Shown here one piece after another: positions 60,922 through 64,000 of a DNA stretch of 64,000 bases; positions within the stretch are counted from its first letter, which is position 1; every line of letters starts with the position of its first letter. The notes under the pieces were generated by a model. It saw nothing but the letters and a program-made list of their open reading frames with translations. It was not told where the DNA came from and made no database searches. The stretch comes from Catenulispora pinisilvae (lineage in GTDB: Bacteria; Actinomycetota; Actinomycetes; Streptomycetales; Catenulisporaceae). A program made the position numbers and the translations under genes. The stretch is from assembly GCF_015356865.1 (NCBI RefSeq), contig NZ_JAAFZA010000021.1, positions 1-64,000 of the forward strand, given 5' to 3'.

Positions 60922-61848
60922 ACCGGCGCGGCCCGGGCCGCCGCCGCGAATCTGTCGGCGGTCCTGCGTACCGGGCCGTTCGAGGAAGCGCTGCGCGTGG
61001 CGATCGCGGCGCGCGGTCTTTCGCTGGAACGGCTCCGCAGCCACCTGTCGGCCCGAGGCATCCAGGTGGGTGCGGCGACGCTGAGCTACTGGCAGAACGG
61101 CCATCGGCGCCCGGAGCGGCCCGATTCGCTGCGCGCGGTCTCGGCGTTGGAGGAGATCCTGGGACTGCCCCCGGACGCCCTGCTCGTCCTGCTCGGCCCG
61201 CGCCGTCCGCGCGGCCCGGCGGTCGGTCTGCCGCAGGGCTCGCGCGGCTACCGGCAGCTGATGCCGGCGTGGCCGGCCGTCGAGGGGCTGATCGCGTCGC
61301 TGGACACGACCGCCGACGACAAGCTGCACATCGCGGCGCAGCACGAACTGGTGTGGATCGACGGCCACCGGTCGTGCGCGCGCCGCGAGGTCTTCCAGGT
61401 CCTGCGGGCCCACCAGGACGGCGTCGACCGCTACATCGCGATCGTGACCGCGGACCCGGGAGCCGACATCTCGCTGGTCAGCGTGCGGGCGCTGGAGAAC
61501 TGCCGGGTAGGGCGGGTCCGCCGGGACGCGGACGCCGGGGTGCTGGTATGCGAGCTCTTATTCGACCTCGTCCTGCGCACCGGGCAGACGCACCTGATCC
61601 GCTACGAAGTGCTCGACGAGTCGGACGCGGAGTGCGACGACTATCACCGCGGCTTCCGGTTCCCGGCCGGGCAGTACGCGCTCCAGGTCCGGTTCGATCC
61701 GGAGCAGCTCCCGGTGGCGTGCTTCTCATATCAGGGGCATGAGATACGGGAGCTGACGATGACCGGGTACCGGTCGGTGCACGTGAACGTCGCGCCGGTG
61801 CCGTCGGGACGCGTCGGGATCCGCTGGGAGTGGGACGGGGCTGCGTGA
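60910..61848 (+). CDS. XRE-type helix-turn-helix protein
   Basis: A 312-residue protein. Seen: an N-terminal helix-turn-helix of the Cro/CI type (FEEALRVAIAARGLSLERLR and VGAATLSYWQNGHRRPERPD, residues about 22-75), then a 200-residue domain not recognised, with a beta-rich C-terminus. GTG 60910 is chosen; the frame upstream to 60604 overlaps the protease gene. The start codon lies in a perfect GTGAA-TG-TTCAC palindrome, a possible self-operator. It is divergent from the protease pair. Confidence 0.75.
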   Translation: MNVHTGAARAAAANLSAVLRTGPFEEALRVAIAARGLSLERLRSHLSARGIQVGAATLSYWQNGHRRPERPDSLRAVSALEEILGLPPDALLVLLGPRRPRGPAVGLPQGSRGYRQLMPAWPAVEGLIASLDTTADDKLHIAAQHELVWIDGHRSCARREVFQVLRAHQDGVDRYIAIVTADPGADISLVSVRALENCRVGRVRRDADAGVLVCELLFDLVLRTGQTHLIRYEVLDESDAECDDYHRGFRFPAGQYALQVRFDPEQLPVACFSYQGHEIRELTMTGYRSVHVNVAPVPSGRVGIRWEWDGAA

Positions 61849-61951
61849 TCCGGCCGCTGCGCAGGGCGCGCGCGGGCTGAGTGATCGGAGACCACAACCG
61901 TTCTCTGGACGTAGGCTAGGCCGCCGCTATCAGGACTCTGGAGGCTGTCTC

Positions 61952-62299
61952 GTGAGGATCTTCCGTTTCGACCGCGCCGAGCGGCCCATAGCGGCCTACG
62001 ACAGCGTCGGGCTGGTCGCGACGCGGATCGCCGCCGGGGAAGGGCGGATGCGGCTCACCTGCTTGACCGTCGAGGCGGGCGGGGTCATCGGCACCCATCA
62101 AGCGCCCAGTTCGCAGATGTTCCTCGTCACGGCCGGAGCAGGTTGGGTCGCGGGAGCCGACGGGGTCCGGACCGAGATCCGCACCGGTGAAGGCGTGGTC
62201 TGGGACGAGGGTGAGATCCACACCTCAGGTACCGATGGCGGCCTGACGGCGCTGGTCGTCGAAGGAGCGCCGCTCGCGCTGTTCGAGCCGGAGGCATAG
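61952..62299 (+). CDS. Cupin-domain protein
   Basis: A 115-residue single-domain cupin. Seen: IGTHQAPSSQMFLVTAGAGW near residue 46, with His and the conserved Gln/Phe of cupin motif 1 in altered form, and GEGVVWDEGEIHTSGTDGGL near residue 80 as motif 2 with His. The ligands for a metal look incomplete, so it may bind rather than catalyse. GTG 61952 has TGGAGG upstream. Its TAG stop begins a 15-bp tandem repeat. Confidence 0.75.
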   Translation: MRIFRFDRAERPIAAYDSVGLVATRIAAGEGRMRLTCLTVEAGGVIGTHQAPSSQMFLVTAGAGWVAGADGVRTEIRTGEGVVWDEGEIHTSGTDGGLTALVVEGAPLALFEPEA

Positions 62300-62345
62300 G
62301 GCCCGGAGGGATAGGGCCTGGAGAGATGAGGCCCGGAGGCACAGG
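62293..62345. repeat. 15-bp tandem repeat over the cupin stop
   Basis: Units of the type GGCATAGGGCCCGGA, GGGATAGGGCCTGGA, GAGATGAGGCCCGGA and GGCACAGGCC follow one another. The first unit holds the real TAG stop (62297-62299) and the second repeats it. Confidence 0.85.
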
Positions 62346-62409
62346 CCATAGTGCACGACGGCCGGTCGCAGGGACACCGCAGTCCCCATGACCGGCCGGA
62401 GTTCGTGCC

Positions 62410-62913
62410 TCAGGCCGCGCGCCGCGGCAGCTTCCAGTTCGCGCGCGGGTAGTGGCAGGTGTAGCCGTCCGGGTACCGCTGTAGGTAGTCCTGGTGCTCC
62501 GGCTCGGCGTCCCAGAAGTCCCCGGCCGGGGTGACCTCGGTGACGACCTTGCCCGGCCACAGCCCGGAGGCCTCGACGTCCGCGATGGTGTCCACGGCGA
62601 CGCGCTTCTGCTCGTCGTTCAGGTAGTAGATCGCCGAGCGGTAGCTGCGGCCCAGGTCGTTGCCCTGGCGGTCCACCGTCGTCGGGTCGTGGATCTGGAA
62701 GAAGAACTCCAGCAGCGCCCGGTAGTCGGTCTCCTCCGGGTTGTAGACGATCTCGATCGACTCCGCGTGGTCACCGTGGTTACGGTAGGTCGCGTTCGGC
62801 GTGTCCCCGCCGGAGTACCCGACGCGGGTGGAAACGACACCAGGCTCGCGGCGGAGCAGTTCCTCCATGCCCCAGAAGCAGCCTCCGGCGAGAATCGCCT
62901 TCTCGGTGGCCAT
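62410..62913 (-). CDS. msrA: Peptide methionine sulfoxide reductase MsrA
   Basis: A 167-residue MsrA, which repairs S-methionine sulfoxide in proteins. Seen: [10 protein letters not shown] near residue 9 with the nucleophilic Cys, [15 protein letters not shown] near residue 31, [16 protein letters not shown] and [20 protein letters not shown] near residue 140. ATG 62913 has a GGAAGAGG-type site upstream; a longer frame is not family sequence. No msrB is in the window. Confidence 0.95.
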   Translation of the reverse strand: MATEKAILAGGCFWGMEELLRREPGVVSTRVGYSGGDTPNATYRNHGDHAESIEIVYNPEETDYRALLEFFFQIHDPTTVDRQGNDLGRSYRSAIYYLNDEQKRVAVDTIADVEASGLWPGKVVTEVTPAGDFWDAEPEHQDYLQRYPDGYTCHYPRANWKLPRRAA

Positions 62914-62984
62914 CGCTGTTCCTCTTCCTTCGCGGGTCAGTATGTGCTTTCGGTGGTCTCCACCTATAACAACAGGGTAGGCGC

Positions 62985-64000
62985 TCATGCTTCCCATGTC
63001 GTGACGTGCTGGCCGCGGGACCGGTGGCTTGCGGGCCGCACCGCGGTGGGCAGGTCGCGCTGGCGCGCGAGCGGCCCGATCAGCAGGACCGCGCAGGACG
63101 CGACCAGCAGCCCGGCCGTCGCCCACAAAGTGGCGCGCAATCCGATCACGGCGCCGAGGCCGCCGCCAAGCAGGCCCCCGACCGGAATGCTGCTGTGGTT
63201 GATGGTCATCGCGAACGTGATGACGCGGCTGACCATCTCCGGCGGCGCGTACCGCTGCCGGAAGCTGGCGAAGACCACGTTGCCCGCGACGGTCCCGGCC
63301 ACCAAGGCCAGGGATCCGATGACGAACAGCGCCACACCCGGGCCCGGCGAGGCCAGGGGGATCAGGAAGGCGAACGGGGTGGCCACCAGCTGCACCGCGA
63401 CCGTGCCGCGCGCGGTGCCGAAACGCCGGCACAGCGGGTGCACGAGCCAGGCGCCGAGAATCCCGCCGAGCGCCCCGGCCGCGGCCAGCGGGCCCACCAA
63501 ACCGGCTCGGACGTGCAGGTCGCGGACGAGGTAGAGGACCACGATCGACTGATACGCGGCCAGGGCGAGGTTGGCGGCGGCGCCGAAGGCGGTGATCGCT
63601 CGGAGGTAGGGGTCCCGGACGACGAATCGGAAGCCGTCCGCGACCTCGGTGCGTAGTGAGCGTGAGCGTTGGGAGGCATCGGGCGAATCCAGCCCGATCT
63701 GAGGACTATCGCGCCGGGGCTTGATGAGGACCAAAGTGACCGCCGAGATCACGAACGTCGCCGCGTCGGCCATGAGCCCGGAGACCACCCCGAACACCTG
63801 GGCCGCCAAGCCACCCGCGCCGGGACCGACCACCTGCGCGACCGAAGCACTCCCCAGGAGTTTCGCGTTGGCCTCGATCAGGTCGCCGGCGCCGACCAGT
63901 TCCGGCAGATAGACCTGGTACGCCGACATGAAGAAGACCGAGCCGGTACCTGAGACCACTGCGACGACCAGAAGATAGGTCTCGGTGAGCGTGTGCGTCC
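62985..64000 (-). CDS. MFS transporter, 5' part beyond the window
   Basis: The C-terminal 338 codons of an MFS_3-type (enterobactin exporter-like) protein that continues past base 64000. Seen: [60 protein letters not shown] and a C-terminal half of six hydrophobic segments. A GTG at 63959 is open but translation continues upstream to the edge in the same frame, so it is not the start. Substrate unknown. It lies 71 bp upstream of msrA on the same strand and could be co-transcribed. Confidence 0.85.
   Translation of the reverse strand, partial: THTLTETYLLVVAVVSGTGSVFFMSAYQVYLPELVGAGDLIEANAKLLGSASVAQVVGPGAGGLAAQVFGVVSGLMADAATFVISAVTLVLIKPRRDSPQIGLDSPDASQRSRSLRTEVADGFRFVVRDPYLRAITAFGAAANLALAAYQSIVVLYLVRDLHVRAGLVGPLAAAGALGGILGAWLVHPLCRRFGTARGTVAVQLVATPFAFLIPLASPGPGVALFVIGSLALVAGTVAGNVVFASFRQRYAPPEMVSRVITFAMTINHSSIPVGGLLGGGLGAVIGLRATLWATAGLLVASCAVLLIGPLARQRDLPTAVRPASHRSRGQHVTTWEA

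Overview
The window is a chromosomal segment of a high-GC actinomycete. The supporting signs are very GC-rich codon third positions, frequent GTG starts, a DUF574-type methyltransferase, a SigE-family ECF sigma factor, a BTAD/NB-ARC (AfsR-like) regulator, a type VII secretion ATPase with WXG100 partners, several DinB/mycothiol-type proteins and many TetR, ArsR, LysR and AraC regulators. A filamentous genus of the streptomycete or Catenulispora kind is likely, but the genus is inference. I saw no rRNA, tRNA, CRISPR array, insertion sequence or prophage.

Layout: (1) 0.2-6.4 kb holds a DUF574 methyltransferase, a peptidase E-like protein, a peroxiredoxin divergent from its TetR regulator, and an ArsR regulator divergent from an MFS exporter/nitronate monooxygenase pair. 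Both divergent spacers carry duplicated palindromic operators. (2) 6.4-10.9 kb is a zinc uptake operon (binding protein, ATPase, two permeases, zur) with two Zur boxes upstream. (3) 11-14.5 kb has a DinB protein, a YidC paralogue with a DUF6412-like partner, and a SigE-family sigma factor coupled to a membrane protein. (4) 14.5-27.6 kb is a compact EssC/EccC-type secretion locus: two accessory proteins, a large WXG-like membrane protein, two WXG100 proteins and a 1477-residue ATPase. Divergent from it are a two-LysM membrane protein and a BTAD/NB-ARC regulator. (5) 27.6-29.3 kb is non-coding and contains a nested inverted repeat about 1.45 kb across. (6) 29.3-36.4 kb holds stress or thiol-type enzymes, an acetate module (satP-acs), a DUF899 protein and a LysR. 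(7) 36.5-40 kb is scarred: an EamA/NB-ARC chimera, an orphan gene and a CGNR zinc-finger remnant. (8) 40-53.9 kb alternates transporters and enzymes with local regulators (DHA2 MFS, flavodoxin/TetR, phospholipase C, EamA/LysR, TetR/DrrAB-like ABC, neprosin-like lipoprotein, quinone oxidoreductase/TetR). (9) 54-64 kb has a winged-helix protein, a double-truncation scar (SDR and MarR tails), HutD, an MMPL exporter, a secreted cysteine protease pair, an XRE regulator, a cupin, MsrA and an MFS gene running off the right edge.

Two themes recur. Regulator/target pairs share a spacer with readable palindromes, so several regulons can be proposed from sequence alone. At many genes a short tandem repeat (7-27 bp) includes or abuts the stop codon, as if the gene end had been serially duplicated. 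The large inverted repeat, with four alternating copies of a roughly 72-bp element whose central hairpin is kept with different stem sequences, is the best candidate here for an undescribed element.
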